The notes under the pieces were generated by a model. That model had not been told where the DNA came from, ran no database searches, and saw only the letters and a program-made list of their open reading frames with translations. From NCBI RefSeq assembly GCF_001895265.1, contig NZ_CP016796.1:1240001-1304000 (forward strand): 64,000 nucleotides of DNA, in the 5' to 3' direction. Numbering within the stretch: position 1 is the first letter of the stretch; each line of letters begins with the position of its first letter. The position numbers and the translations under genes were made by a program. This DNA is from Francisella uliginis. GTDB lineage: Bacteria > Pseudomonadota > Gammaproteobacteria > Francisellales > Francisellaceae. This document shows, piece by piece, positions 38,321-47,175 of the stretch.

Positions 38321-38617
38321 ATGAAATTAACTAAAACTCTACTTGTAGCTCCATTAGTTGCTGGGGCTTTAATTGGTACTAGTTTTGCAGCAACAGATAC
38401 TAAATCTGATACTAGTTACTCAGTTGGATACACAATGGGTAAAACTCTAAAAGCTCAAATGCAACAAAATAATGTTTCTGCAGATGATGCACAAGTTGTT
38501 GATGGTTTAAAAGACGGAATTAATTCAAAAAAACCTAAATTAACTCCTGAGCAAATGCAAACAGCTATGGCAGAATTCCAAAAGCAAGCTATGGCTGCAC
38601 AAAAAAATGCTCAGTAA
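38321..38617 (+). CDS. fipA: FipA-like protein: exported FKBP/Mip N-terminal domain
   Basis: This 98-aa exported protein holds only the N-terminal dimerisation domain of Mip/FkpA-type prolyl isomerases (SYSVGYTMGKTLKAQMQ...VVDGLKDGINSKKPKLTPEQMQTAMAEF); the catalytic FKBP domain is absent. Francisella FipA is known as such a truncated Mip homologue encoded next to FipB and needed for its disulfide isomerase action. The signal peptide is MKLTKTLLVAPLVAGALIGTSFA, with no lipobox cysteine. An alternative ATG at 38314 in another frame reads only six codons to a stop and overlaps the start. fipB follows 19 bp downstream. Confidence 0.85.
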   Translation: MKLTKTLLVAPLVAGALIGTSFAATDTKSDTSYSVGYTMGKTLKAQMQQNNVSADDAQVVDGLKDGINSKKPKLTPEQMQTAMAEFQKQAMAAQKNAQ

Positions 38618-38636
38618 GTAATTCAAGGAGTAAGAA

Positions 38637-39644
38637 ATGACTAAGAAAAAACTTTTAAAAGCACTAGCTGTAGCTGCGATTACAACTAGTTTAGTTGCTT
38701 GTTCTAATAGTAGTAGTGATGATTCTACTTCAACTACTAGCGCTGCTAGCTCAGCATCTACGGTAGCTACAACTCAAAAAACAACAGATACAAATAGTGA
38801 TAATGTTAAAGCTAATGCTAGCTACACTATTGGTTACGGTATGGGTTCAAGTATAAATCAAGATCCAAATCTTAAAAATTACGGTTTATACAAAGATCGT
38901 GTTATAGCTGGATTTGAAGATGCAATGAATTCTAAAAAGCCAGAAATCTCTGAACAAGATATTAAAAACAATATGGACTCTCTTCGTCAAACTATGATGA
39001 AAAAAATGAGTGAACAAAGAGTAACTAGCTTCCTTAAAGTCAAAGATAGCATGTATAACTCTGATTTAACTCCTAAATCATATGTTAAAAACCCTGATGT
39101 AGTAATATATGAATTCTTTGATTATCAGTGCATGTACTGTTCAAAAGTAGTTCCTGAGATTGAGAAAATCATGAAAAATAATAGCAATGTTCAGGTTGTC
39201 TTTGGCGAATTCCCAATTTTTGGTCAAAGAGCTCCAGCATCAGAGTATGCTGCTGAAGTTGGTACTGCAATTTATAAGCTATACGGTGCTGATGCTTATG
39301 TTAAGTATCATAACGGTATATTTGCTACAGGTGAAGATGAAGGTAAGCTTACTGATTCAACTGTAAATAAAGTAGCTGTACAAGCTGGTGCTAAGATCGA
39401 TGCTGTTAAAAAAGCTATCAAAGATGATAAAATAGCCGCTCATGTAAAATCTACTTTAGAAATGGGCTTCAAAGATCTTGATATTCAAGGAACTCCTTTC
39501 TTAGTTGTTGCTCCTCTTAAAGGTGCTAATGCTGATAACACTACTGTAATAGGCGGTTACACAAGCGCAGCTAATATCCAAAAAGCTGTAGATAAAGCTA
39601 GTAGCAAAGTAGCTTCAACTAGTACTTCAGACAAATCTAAATAA
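38637..39644 (+). CDS. fipB: FipB-like lipoprotein: FKBP N-domain plus DsbA thioredoxin domain
   Basis: The 335-aa outer-membrane or periplasmic lipoprotein has lipobox LVAC with the lipid-modified Cys at 22. A Ser/Thr-rich linker and an FKBP N-terminal domain (about 57-120: ASYTIGYGMGSSINQ...GFEDAMNSKKPEISEQDI) precede the DsbA-like domain. Its active site is C165-MY-C168 in FDYQCMYCSKVVPEIE, and the cis-proline loop is IQGTPFLVV. Francisella FipB (also DsbA) is an oxidase/isomerase required for virulence, and the domain order here is the known one. It is co-transcribed with fipA 19 bp upstream; an MFS gene follows on the same strand. Confidence 0.92.
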   Translation: MTKKKLLKALAVAAITTSLVACSNSSSDDSTSTTSAASSASTVATTQKTTDTNSDNVKANASYTIGYGMGSSINQDPNLKNYGLYKDRVIAGFEDAMNSKKPEISEQDIKNNMDSLRQTMMKKMSEQRVTSFLKVKDSMYNSDLTPKSYVKNPDVVIYEFFDYQCMYCSKVVPEIEKIMKNNSNVQVVFGEFPIFGQRAPASEYAAEVGTAIYKLYGADAYVKYHNGIFATGEDEGKLTDSTVNKVAVQAGAKIDAVKKAIKDDKIAAHVKSTLEMGFKDLDIQGTPFLVVAPLKGANADNTTVIGGYTSAANIQKAVDKASSKVASTSTSDKSK

Positions 39645-39762
39645 TTTAAAATTTATCTAAATTATCCAATCTTTTATTTTAAATAAGTATAAATTAAATC
39701 TATAAAGTAATTTTATTTGTTAAAATATATCTCCTAATAAATTTATAAAGATAAGTTCTAGA

Positions 39763-40962
39763 ATGTTTCAAGTAAGAAAAGGTAGTAAATACCTTGTTTT
39801 CTTTGTGGTTATATTTGTTGCTTTACCTCCTTTTGCTATTGATACTTACATTCCTGCTTTTGGTAACATCAGTGATTTTTTTCAAGTAGATGTAAGTATT
39901 TTATCCATTACTGTCTCAACTTACCTTATTGGTTTTGGCGTTGGGATGTTTTTTTGGGGAGCTTTATCAGACCGATTTGGGCGTAAAAATATACTTATAA
40001 TAGGTATGCTTATATATGTTTTAAGTACCATTTTATGCTCATTCACCCACGATTTTAATACATTAATATTTATGCGATTTGTACAAGGTTTAGGCGATTC
40101 TCCCGCAGCTGTAGCTGCTGCAGCGATCCTAAAAGACTGCTACAGAGGACAAAAGCTAATAAAGATGATGGCAACAATGGTTATGGTCTTTATGATAGCT
40201 CCTATTGTCGCACCAATTATTGGAAGTGTTATTATTTATACAACTGGAAGCTGGCAAGATATATTCCATTTTTTAACTATTTATGGAATTATACTACTTA
40301 TAATTACATTTATAATTCCTGAAACACTGCTATCACATAATAAGTCAAAAAGTTTACTATCTAGTTTCAAAGTTTACTTTAAACATTTAATAAACATGCC
40401 TTTTATAGCAGCATCTTTAGTCGGAGGACTTTGTTTTGGAGCACTATTTAGCTTTATTAGCTCATCATCTAACTTAATTATAGAATACTATAAACTTGGA
40501 TATACCCAATATTGTATTCTTTTTGGCTTGAATATTTGTGGTATTTTATTCGCTAGCTATTACATAAAGAAAAAAATAACTTCATCTAACCAAAGATATT
40601 TTATATTTGTTGGCTATGCATCTGCTATTGCAATCATAATAGCAAATATCATAGCTTCAGTACTCTTTAATAATATTTACATTTTCATTGTTTTAAATGC
40701 GTTTGCAACAGCTAGTTTTTCTTTGATAAACCTTATCACAACAACTAAAGCAATTGATTTATTAAAAGAAGGCTTTGGTGCTGGAAATGCTATTGTAAGA
40801 CTAACAAGATTTGTAGCTGCTGGTTTTGCTGGATTCTTTCTGAGTTTTTTATCTATCTCAGATTTAATGGTAGATATTCCAATGCAACAGTTAGGATTTA
40901 TAATTTTCTCTATACTTATTTTTATGATGATTAAAAATAAGCTATTTCCAGTAAAAGCTTAA
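39763..40962 (+). CDS. MFS drug-resistance transporter, Bcr/CflA type
   Basis: The 399-aa inner-membrane protein has about 12 hydrophobic segments. The start FFVVIFVALPPFAIDTYIPAFGNISDFFQVD is typical of Bcr/CflA drug:proton antiporters, and motif A is GALSDRFGRKNILIIG between helices 2 and 3. FVQGLGDSPAAVAAAAILKD and APIVAPIIGSVI fit motif C-like parts of the subfamily. The substrate is unknown. It follows fipB by about 120 bp on the same strand and abuts the convergent msr gene. Confidence 0.87.
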   Translation: MFQVRKGSKYLVFFVVIFVALPPFAIDTYIPAFGNISDFFQVDVSILSITVSTYLIGFGVGMFFWGALSDRFGRKNILIIGMLIYVLSTILCSFTHDFNTLIFMRFVQGLGDSPAAVAAAAILKDCYRGQKLIKMMATMVMVFMIAPIVAPIIGSVIIYTTGSWQDIFHFLTIYGIILLIITFIIPETLLSHNKSKSLLSSFKVYFKHLINMPFIAASLVGGLCFGALFSFISSSSNLIIEYYKLGYTQYCILFGLNICGILFASYYIKKKITSSNQRYFIFVGYASAIAIIIANIIASVLFNNIYIFIVLNAFATASFSLINLITTTKAIDLLKEGFGAGNAIVRLTRFVAAGFAGFFLSFLSISDLMVDIPMQQLGFIIFSILIFMMIKNKLFPVKA

Positions 40963-41835
40963 TTAAAATATTTTTCTACGCGTATGACAGTATGGTAAAG
41001 ATCCTTGCTTCATATAATAATCTAGATGATAATCTTCTGCCACATAAAAAGAGCTCATTTCTTTAATCTCAGTAGCTACCTTGTATCCTTTATTAATTAA
41101 AGAATCTTTTATGCTTTCTGCAATTTGCTTTTGATCATCTTCATAATAGAATATTGCAGACTTATATTGCTCACCAATATCAGGACCTTGTCCATCAGTT
41201 TGTTGAAAATCATGAATCTCAAAAAAGTATTTTAAAAGATTTTCTAATGATAATTTTGTCTTATCAAAGATTATTCTAACAACTTCTAGATACCCTGTAT
41301 CACCATTACATACATCTTTATAGTTTGGATATGGCTGATCTCCACCACAATATCCTGATTCAGCAAATAATACGCCATCAAGTTTTTTCATGTAATACTC
41401 AACACCCCAAAAACATCCAGCTGCAACAATTATTTCTTCAGTCTCACCAAAATTTTCACTCGCTATAAAATCAACTGATGCTGAATTCACACAATAGCGC
41501 GTATTTAATTTTGTATAACCTTCACCATGAAAAATATGCCCTAAATGTCCTTCACAGGTATTACATAGTATTTCGGTTCTTCGACCATCTGCATCAGGAA
41601 GTTCTTTGACATTATTATCTATATGAATATCATAGCTAGGCCAACCACAAGTTGAAATAAATTTACTATCTGCTTTAAATAACGGTGTTCCACAATTTCT
41701 ACAGATATATACACCCTTTTCATCTAAATCGTTATATCTACCTGTAAATGGTTGCTCAGTATCTTTATTTATTATAACTTCGTACTCTTTTGGAGTTAAA
41801 CTTTTTGTTTTAAGCACCCTAACACCTCTAATCAT
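40963..41835 (-). CDS. msrAB: Methionine sulfoxide reductase fusion, MsrB then MsrA
   Basis: A 290-aa fused enzyme reduces both stereoisomers of methionine sulfoxide. The first domain (about 10-130) is MsrB: zinc ligands C45, C48, C91 and C94 (CRNCG, CNTCEGHLGH) and catalytic C115 in RYCVNSAS. The second (about 132-290) is MsrA: catalytic C141 in AAGCFWGVEYYM, plus ESGYCGGDQPYPNYKDV. The B-A order is the reverse of the common A-B fusions of Neisseria and streptococci. No signal peptide is seen, so it is cytoplasmic. It fits the theme of oxidant defence with OxyR and the peroxiredoxin. Confidence 0.93.
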   Translation of the reverse strand: MIRGVRVLKTKSLTPKEYEVIINKDTEQPFTGRYNDLDEKGVYICRNCGTPLFKADSKFISTCGWPSYDIHIDNNVKELPDADGRRTEILCNTCEGHLGHIFHGEGYTKLNTRYCVNSASVDFIASENFGETEEIIVAAGCFWGVEYYMKKLDGVLFAESGYCGGDQPYPNYKDVCNGDTGYLEVVRIIFDKTKLSLENLLKYFFEIHDFQQTDGQGPDIGEQYKSAIFYYEDDQKQIAESIKDSLINKGYKVATEIKEMSSFYVAEDYHLDYYMKQGSLPYCHTRRKIF

Positions 41836-41946
41836 CTATTAAATATTGTTAATAATTATCATACAAACTTTTGCAAAAGTATATTCTAATCTACAATATT
41901 TATATGATATTAAAAGATATTTTCTAGCGAATATATGGAGTAAAAA

Positions 41947-42426
41947 ATGAATAATAATATAAAACTTAAAAACTATTTATCATTAGTTATATTTATAGTT
42001 GTAATTTTAGGTGTTGGTATGTTGGTTGGAGCCTTAACAGCTCATAATATACCAACCTGGTTTGCTTATCTAAATAGTCCTTCTTTTGCGCCTCCTAATT
42101 GGATATTTGCACCTGTATGGAGCATTTTATATATTATGATTGCTATCTCTGGTTGGTTAGTATTTTTAAAAGGCCAACTTAAAGAAAAAGCCTTTATTGT
42201 TTATGCTATCCAGTTAGGTCTTAACTTCTTATGGAGTTTTATATTTTTTTGCTGGCAGCAAATAGATTTAGCACTATTAGAAATGTCTGTCTTATGGATA
42301 TTTGTTGCTTGGAATATTAGGATATTTAGTAACATAAGCAAAGTTGCTGGATACTTACTTATTCCTTATCTTTTATGGATAAGCTTTGCTTGGATACTAA
42401 ACCTTAGTTACATTGCTCTTAATTAA
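41947..42426 (+). CDS. tspO: TspO/MBR family tryptophan-rich membrane protein
   Basis: The 159-aa protein has five hydrophobic helices and the family blocks LTAHNIPTWFAYLNSPSFAPPNWIFAPVWSILYIMIAISGWLV and LNFLWSFIFF, with PYLLWISFAWILNLSY near the end. TspO proteins bind porphyrins and cholesterol-like molecules and are linked to tetrapyrrole and stress responses. The length is normal. The 3' end overlaps the convergent BCCT gene by 8 bp. Confidence 0.92.
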   Translation: MNNNIKLKNYLSLVIFIVVILGVGMLVGALTAHNIPTWFAYLNSPSFAPPNWIFAPVWSILYIMIAISGWLVFLKGQLKEKAFIVYAIQLGLNFLWSFIFFCWQQIDLALLEMSVLWIFVAWNIRIFSNISKVAGYLLIPYLLWISFAWILNLSYIALN

Positions 42427-44365
42427 TAATATCCTTATCAGCTACCGCTAGATGCAAATAATGTAAATGCTTATCATATTGATTAACAATATCAGCAATC
42501 ACTTGGTCTTTTGAATATCCCATAATGTCATAATATTGCCCACCATGACTTAATAGAACTTCTACTCTATTATATGTACCAACTTTTGACTGATAAGCTC
42601 TAAGCATAACACTATATACAAAATCTTCATTATCCTCAATAGAAATAGTTAGCTGGACATGATCATGATCTCTAAGCACCTCAGTATCTATACCATTTTT
42701 TTCCATTTCATCAGCTACTTCTATTACTGCGGTAGTAACATCTTTTTGTAAAAAATCTATCGCTTGATCCTTAGATGGTTTATAAGCTATGGCTTCTAGT
42801 CTTTTTTGCCAAGATGTATTTGCTTTTACATACTGTACAACTGTAGAGTGCGTTTCGATACTTTTAATCCTTAGATAATCTAGCCTTAATGATTTTACTA
42901 GCGAAAAGCACATTAAAAACAAAATAAACAATAAAGGAAATGCACTAATTATAGTTGCTGACTGTAAGGCTTCTAAACCTCCAGCCAAAATAAGTGAAAT
43001 TGCTAAAAGTCCACTTAACACAGACCACGCTATACGATGCATAGTTATTGATTTTTTAGCATTTCCTGTTGCTAAGATATCTATAACTAGAGCTCCACTA
43101 TCTGCAGATGTCACAAAAAAGGTAACTATCAAAAACACAGCTATAATTGAAAGTATTATAGAAAAAGGAAAATGCTGAAAAAATTCAAAAAGAGCCACTG
43201 GGATATTATTATTAGCTGCATTTATAAGATTCTGAGCATTACTATTCATAGCTATATCAATAGCTGAATTACCAAACACTGTCATCCATAAAAATGTAAA
43301 CCCAGTTGGTATAAATAAAACACCTAACGTAAATTGTCTAATTGTTCTACCTTTTGAAACTTTCGCAATAAACATTCCTACAAAAGGAGACCAAGCTATC
43401 CACCAGCCCCAGTAGAATAAAGTCCAATCTTTTAACCACTCATGACTTTCTTTATTATAGGCATATAAATTAAATGTCTGATTAACAAGAGTACTTAGGT
43501 AATAACCTACATTTTGGACATAATCTTGTATTAACCCTGTTGTATTACCAAGAAATAATATAAAGGCTAATAAGAATAATGCTAGAACTATATTAAAATT
43601 ACTTAAAATTTTAATACCTTTATCAAGTCCTAATGCCACTGATAGTGTAGCCAATGCAACAATAAATACAATATAAATCACTTGCATATTTATAGTGTCT
43701 GGAAGCCCTGTTAAAAAACTCATTCCTGAGCTTACTTGCATAGCTCCAAAGCCAAGTGAAGTAGCGACACCAAATAATGTTCCTAGTATTGCAAAAATAT
43801 CTATTGCATGCCCTATGGAACCATAAATTTTATCGCCCAAGATCGGGTAAAGTACTGAACGAGGTAATAATGGTAAATCATGCCTATAAGCAAAATAAGC
43901 TAAAGACAAACCTACTATCACATATACAGACCAAGCTTCTATGCCCCAGTGAAAAAATGTAGTATTCATTGCTTGTTTAACTACTTCTAACTGCTCACTT
44001 GAAGCATTTGGAGGTGATAAAAAATGCTTTAGAGGTTCTGCAACACCATAAAACATCAATCCAATACCCATACCTGCTGCAAAAAGCATTGCAAACCAAG
44101 AGATATTATTATACTCAGGTAAATCATGCTCTTGACCAAGCTTAATATCTCCAAATCTGCTAAACATCAAAACTAAACATAAACAAACAAAAATACTCAT
44201 TGCTAAAATATATGCCCAACCAAATTTCTCTAAAATAAGATTTTGAACAATAGACATATAGTTAGCGAAGTCTTTTGGAAAGATGATACCTAGTAATGCT
44301 AATATAGATGCTAAAATAATCGCTGGATAAAATACTGGAGCATATGCTCCTTTTTCTCTTTGCAT
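42419..44365 (-). CDS. BCCT-family betaine/choline/carnitine transporter
   Basis: The 648-aa inner-membrane carrier has about 12 helices. Diagnostic parts are MLFAAGMGIGLMFYGVAEPLKHF, TTFFHWGIEAWSVYVIVGLSLAYFAYR and the signature FYWGWWIAWSPFVGMFIAKVSKGRTIRQF, as well as FFVTSADSGALVIDILATG. A C-terminal cytosolic domain of about 130 residues follows (LEAIAYKPSKDQAIDFLQKDVTTAV...), as in BetT. That domain suggests osmotic regulation and choline or betaine uptake. The protein is a single-gene unit, convergent with tspO and divergent from the methyltransferase gene. Confidence 0.9.
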   Translation of the reverse strand: MQREKGAYAPVFYPAIILASILALLGIIFPKDFANYMSIVQNLILEKFGWAYILAMSIFVCLCLVLMFSRFGDIKLGQEHDLPEYNNISWFAMLFAAGMGIGLMFYGVAEPLKHFLSPPNASSEQLEVVKQAMNTTFFHWGIEAWSVYVIVGLSLAYFAYRHDLPLLPRSVLYPILGDKIYGSIGHAIDIFAILGTLFGVATSLGFGAMQVSSGMSFLTGLPDTINMQVIYIVFIVALATLSVALGLDKGIKILSNFNIVLALFLLAFILFLGNTTGLIQDYVQNVGYYLSTLVNQTFNLYAYNKESHEWLKDWTLFYWGWWIAWSPFVGMFIAKVSKGRTIRQFTLGVLFIPTGFTFLWMTVFGNSAIDIAMNSNAQNLINAANNNIPVALFEFFQHFPFSIILSIIAVFLIVTFFVTSADSGALVIDILATGNAKKSITMHRIAWSVLSGLLAISLILAGGLEALQSATIISAFPLLFILFLMCFSLVKSLRLDYLRIKSIETHSTVVQYVKANTSWQKRLEAIAYKPSKDQAIDFLQKDVTTAVIEVADEMEKNGIDTEVLRDHDHVQLTISIEDNEDFVYSVMLRAYQSKVGTYNRVEVLLSHGGQYYDIMGYSKDQVIADIVNQYDKHLHYLHLAVADKDIIN

Positions 44366-44470
44366 AGAATTTTATATTTTATTATTAATAGCTTTTAACA
44401 TAACATGTCTTTCCTTGTATATCAAAAATACATAAAATATAAGCAGTAACTTATACTAAAATAATAATTA

Positions 44471-45226
44471 ATGAAAACTATTACACAAAAGCTACAAAAA
44501 GAAATAAAGAAACTCCACACATCCCAAGGTAGAAAAAAATCTCCCTACTATATTATAGAAGGACTCAGATGCTGCCAAGAAGCTATTCAAAGGCTCCCCT
44601 CTTCAGATATACACACGATAATAATAACTGAAAACTCAGATAGCAGCCTATACCCAATAAACAAGAAATATATTGTTTCTGAAAAAGATATTAGCGAGCT
44701 CTCACAAACGCAAAATTCACAAGGAATTCTAATATTAGCTTATAAGAAAGATTTTAATGATCTTAAGTTTGATGATGATTTCATATTAGTATTAGATAGA
44801 ATCCAAGATCCAGGAAATATTGGTACAATACTTCGCACAGCAATAGCAGTTGGATTAAAAGAAATAGTTTTAATAAATGGTACAGTTGATCCTTTTAACC
44901 CTAAAGCAATCCGAGCAGGAATGGGAGCTCAGTTTAGCTTAACCTTTAGCTATATTGAGGATCTCAAAGAACTAAAAAATATCTCAAAACTTGAAAATCA
45001 TCAAATATGGTTAACAACTCCTCATGAAGGAATATCTTGTTATGATGACAAATTTAAACTAAAAGATAGTATATTAGTTTTTGGTGAAGAAGCTAATGGT
45101 ATCCAAGACTTCTCAATAGGTAAAAAAACTATGATTCCAACTCTCAGTGATATTGAGTCTTTAAATGTTGCTCAAGCAGCAACTATCTATTTATTTGAAG
45201 GTTTGAGACAAAAACTGTTAGAATAG
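44471..45226 (+). CDS. TrmH/SpoU-family RNA 2'-O-methyltransferase
   Basis: The 251-aa SPOUT methyltransferase has an N-terminal substrate-binding domain (KSPYYIIEGLRCCQEAIQRL) and a C-terminal trefoil-knot catalytic domain. The motifs are VLDRIQDPGNIGTILRTAIAVGL (motif 1, with the catalytic Asn and Arg), LVFGEEANGIQ (motif 2) and IPTLSDIESLNVAQAATIYLFEGLR (motif 3). It methylates a ribose in rRNA or tRNA; RlmB or an RlmB-like enzyme of the small SpoU group is most likely, but the target cannot be settled here. A His-rich protein gene follows 40 bp on. Confidence 0.85.
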   Translation: MKTITQKLQKEIKKLHTSQGRKKSPYYIIEGLRCCQEAIQRLPSSDIHTIIITENSDSSLYPINKKYIVSEKDISELSQTQNSQGILILAYKKDFNDLKFDDDFILVLDRIQDPGNIGTILRTAIAVGLKEIVLINGTVDPFNPKAIRAGMGAQFSLTFSYIEDLKELKNISKLENHQIWLTTPHEGISCYDDKFKLKDSILVFGEEANGIQDFSIGKKTMIPTLSDIESLNVAQAATIYLFEGLRQKLLE

Positions 45227-45266
45227 TACTAGACATATAAGTTTTTTAATAAAAAGGAGAAATTTT

Positions 45267-45620
45267 ATGAGCAAATGTAAAACACATAAAAATCATGACC
45301 ATGAACATAAAGATGGTTGTGGCCATACAAAGATAAAACATGGCGATCATTATGATTACTTACATGATGGACATTTACACCATAAACATGAAGATCACTA
45401 TGATGAGCATACTTTAGAAGTTTCTGAAAAGAATCCAGATGGTTGCAAACCTGTTAAAGATGATTGCTGTGACCATGTTCATGGTCCAGACTGTGGACAT
45501 GAGGCTGTACCTCATGGCGATCATGTAGACTATATTGTTGATGGCAGATTACACCATCCTCATGGCGACCACTGTGATGATCATGGCCCTGTTGAAATAA
45601 TTAAAAATGATAAAAAATAA
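45267..45620 (+). CDS. Histidine- and cysteine-rich metal-binding protein with internal repeat
   Basis: A 117-aa acidic protein with very high His, Asp and Cys content. Two copies of a unit, CGHxxxxHGDHxDYxxDGxLHHxHxDHxDxH, occur at about residues 18-48 and 76-106, separated by a link with more Cys (GCKPVKDDCCDHVHGPDCGH). Such spacing suits zinc, nickel or copper binding. No signal peptide is seen, so it should be cytosolic. The ATG follows AAAGGAG. Proteins of this type occur in diverse bacteria, but I know of no assigned role. It is probably co-transcribed with the TrmH-type gene. Confidence 0.75.
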   Translation: MSKCKTHKNHDHEHKDGCGHTKIKHGDHYDYLHDGHLHHKHEDHYDEHTLEVSEKNPDGCKPVKDDCCDHVHGPDCGHEAVPHGDHVDYIVDGRLHHPHGDHCDDHGPVEIIKNDKK

Positions 45621-45838
45621 TTTTCTTTTACTTATAATCTACTATCTTTTTCTCTTTGATAACTAATTATTAACTTAGTTACATCTTCACTAGATAAATC
45701 ATCGAATAATATACTATTATTTAATAAATATTCCTTAAAATCAGCAACATCAAAATGTGGCTTTGGTTTTTTAAGAAGTTTATCAGAGAATTCTTTAAGA
45801 AGTCCGCTATCAAGCTTAAAAGTGGTTAGTTTATATTA

Positions 45839-46785
45839 GACCTCTTGCGAAATACTAATTATTCACCATATATATAGAAAGATTGCTTAAGAGATCCATA
45901 AAAATGCAAATAAGCTACGCAATATTGTCAAAGAAAGCCAGAATATTTAGAAAACTAACAGGTTTAAAACTAAAACATTTCAATAAAATCTTAACCGATG
46001 CCTCAAAATCCTTAGATGAAGGATTTCCAAGGATTGGCAGAAAGCCAAAAGTTGATAATCATGCAGATAGATTATTGTTAGTTTTAATATATTATCGTTG
46101 CTATATGACACAAGAATTTTTAGGCTACTTGATAGGATTAGATGAATCAAATGTAAATCGCCTAATTAGACGAGTAGAGTTACTACTAGTTAAAGAAATA
46201 CATATAAAAAAAGATAGAAGCATGACTAATCAAAAAGTAGAAAGACTTTTAATAGATGCAACAGAACAGCCAATCCAGAGACCTAAGAAATTAAAACGAA
46301 GAAAGGCTAACTATTCAGGGAAGAAAAAAAGCCATACACAGAAAGTAGAAATAGCTATCAGTGAAGCAGGTCAAATAGTTAATGTTTCGAAGGTTTATCC
46401 AGGCAGTGTTCATGATATAACTGTTCGCAGAAAATCAGATAAATTAGCTCGTGATGTTGATAAATATTGTGACAATGGCTACCAAGGTATTCAAAATGAA
46501 TCTACTAAAGTAAAACTCCCCTATAAAAAGCCCAAAGGAGGTTCTTTAAGTATAGAGCAGAAGAATTATAATAAATGGCTTAGTAAGATTAGGATTTATG
46601 TTGAGCATAAAATTGCAGAAATTAAAAAGTTTCGTATACTGGGTGAAACCTATAGAAGTTTTGGTAAAAAAGCTAATCTTAGGTTTAATTTAGTGGCTGG
46701 AATAGTTAATTTACAAAACGGATTCTAAAAAGAAAATACCTACTTAGAAATAAAATGCCTCTGAAGTAGTATTTCGCAAGAGGTC
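45839..46785 (+). mobile_element. IS5-family insertion sequence, copy B
   Basis: The 947-bp element appears identical to copies A and C, with GACCTCTTGCGAAATACTA ends and flanking TA on each side (45837-45838 and 46786-46787). It is in plus orientation and lies inside a small minus-strand gene. The transposase is intact. Confidence 0.92.
45904..46728 (+). CDS. IS5-family transposase (copy B)
   Basis: The encoded 274-aa DDE transposase has the same sequence as that of copy A and uses the equivalent ATG. It opposes the direction of the interrupted host gene. Confidence 0.92.
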   Translation: MQISYAILSKKARIFRKLTGLKLKHFNKILTDASKSLDEGFPRIGRKPKVDNHADRLLLVLIYYRCYMTQEFLGYLIGLDESNVNRLIRRVELLLVKEIHIKKDRSMTNQKVERLLIDATEQPIQRPKKLKRRKANYSGKKKSHTQKVEIAISEAGQIVNVSKVYPGSVHDITVRRKSDKLARDVDKYCDNGYQGIQNESTKVKLPYKKPKGGSLSIEQKNYNKWLSKIRIYVEHKIAEIKKFRILGETYRSFGKKANLRFNLVAGIVNLQNGF

Positions 46786-46865
46786 TATTTAAGGTTGTTC
46801 ATAGATTGGTTTAAGTCTATACTTATTATATTTGCCATTCCCTCTGTGACTATTGATTTACTCAT

Positions 46866-47175
46866 AACAATCCTCCTCTAAATTAATTGATTTAACCTAC
46901 AGCTAATCTCTATGATTAAAGAATTTAGCCCACTTGTATATTTACTTATACACTATAAAAAATCTTTTGTGAAAATTTAAAATATATGTGATAGACTTAA
47001 AATGTAACTATTTTGATTATAGTTTCAGTAGATAAAGTAGACAATAGATTTTACACTAAACATAAGATAATTTTTCAATTATGGTTATTCATTAACTCTA
47101 TAAAAAGCTGCATACTAGACGAAGCATCTCTAGATCGATTATACACTTATCCATAAGAATAAAGAGCAAATAGAT
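46866..47175. other. 310-bp gap without a recognisable gene
   Basis: The interval between the IS-interrupted gene and the zinc-ribbon protein is AT-rich and has no open frame with a credible start. The part next to 46866 must hold the promoter of the interrupted minus-strand gene. I see no RNA gene or repeat here. Confidence 0.5.

Larger units (their letters stand above)
45632..46865 (-). pseudogene. Small unknown gene interrupted by IS copy B
   Basis: On the minus strand a strong ribosome binding site (GAGGAGG) precedes ATG at 46865 and 26 codons (MSKSIVTEGMANIISIDLNQ...) up to IS copy B. Past the IS, a frame without stops encodes about 66 more residues, ending FDDLSSEDVTKLIISYQREK and a stop at 45632-45634. 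Joining the flanks with one TA kept gives 285 bp, a multiple of three, but the junction codon is TAA. The gene may thus have been damaged besides the insertion, or the two parts are separate small genes. The family is not recognised. Confidence 0.6.

Noticed and set aside
42419-42426. Overlap of tspO and the BCCT gene as a regulatory antisense region
   Set aside because: An 8-bp convergent overlap is common in compact genomes and gives no evidence of regulation.
16230-46785. Composite transposon bounded by IS copies A and B
   Set aside because: The 28.7 kb between them are mostly housekeeping genes (alaS, rep, rsfS, tal), and each copy has its own TA duplication, so these are separate insertions.
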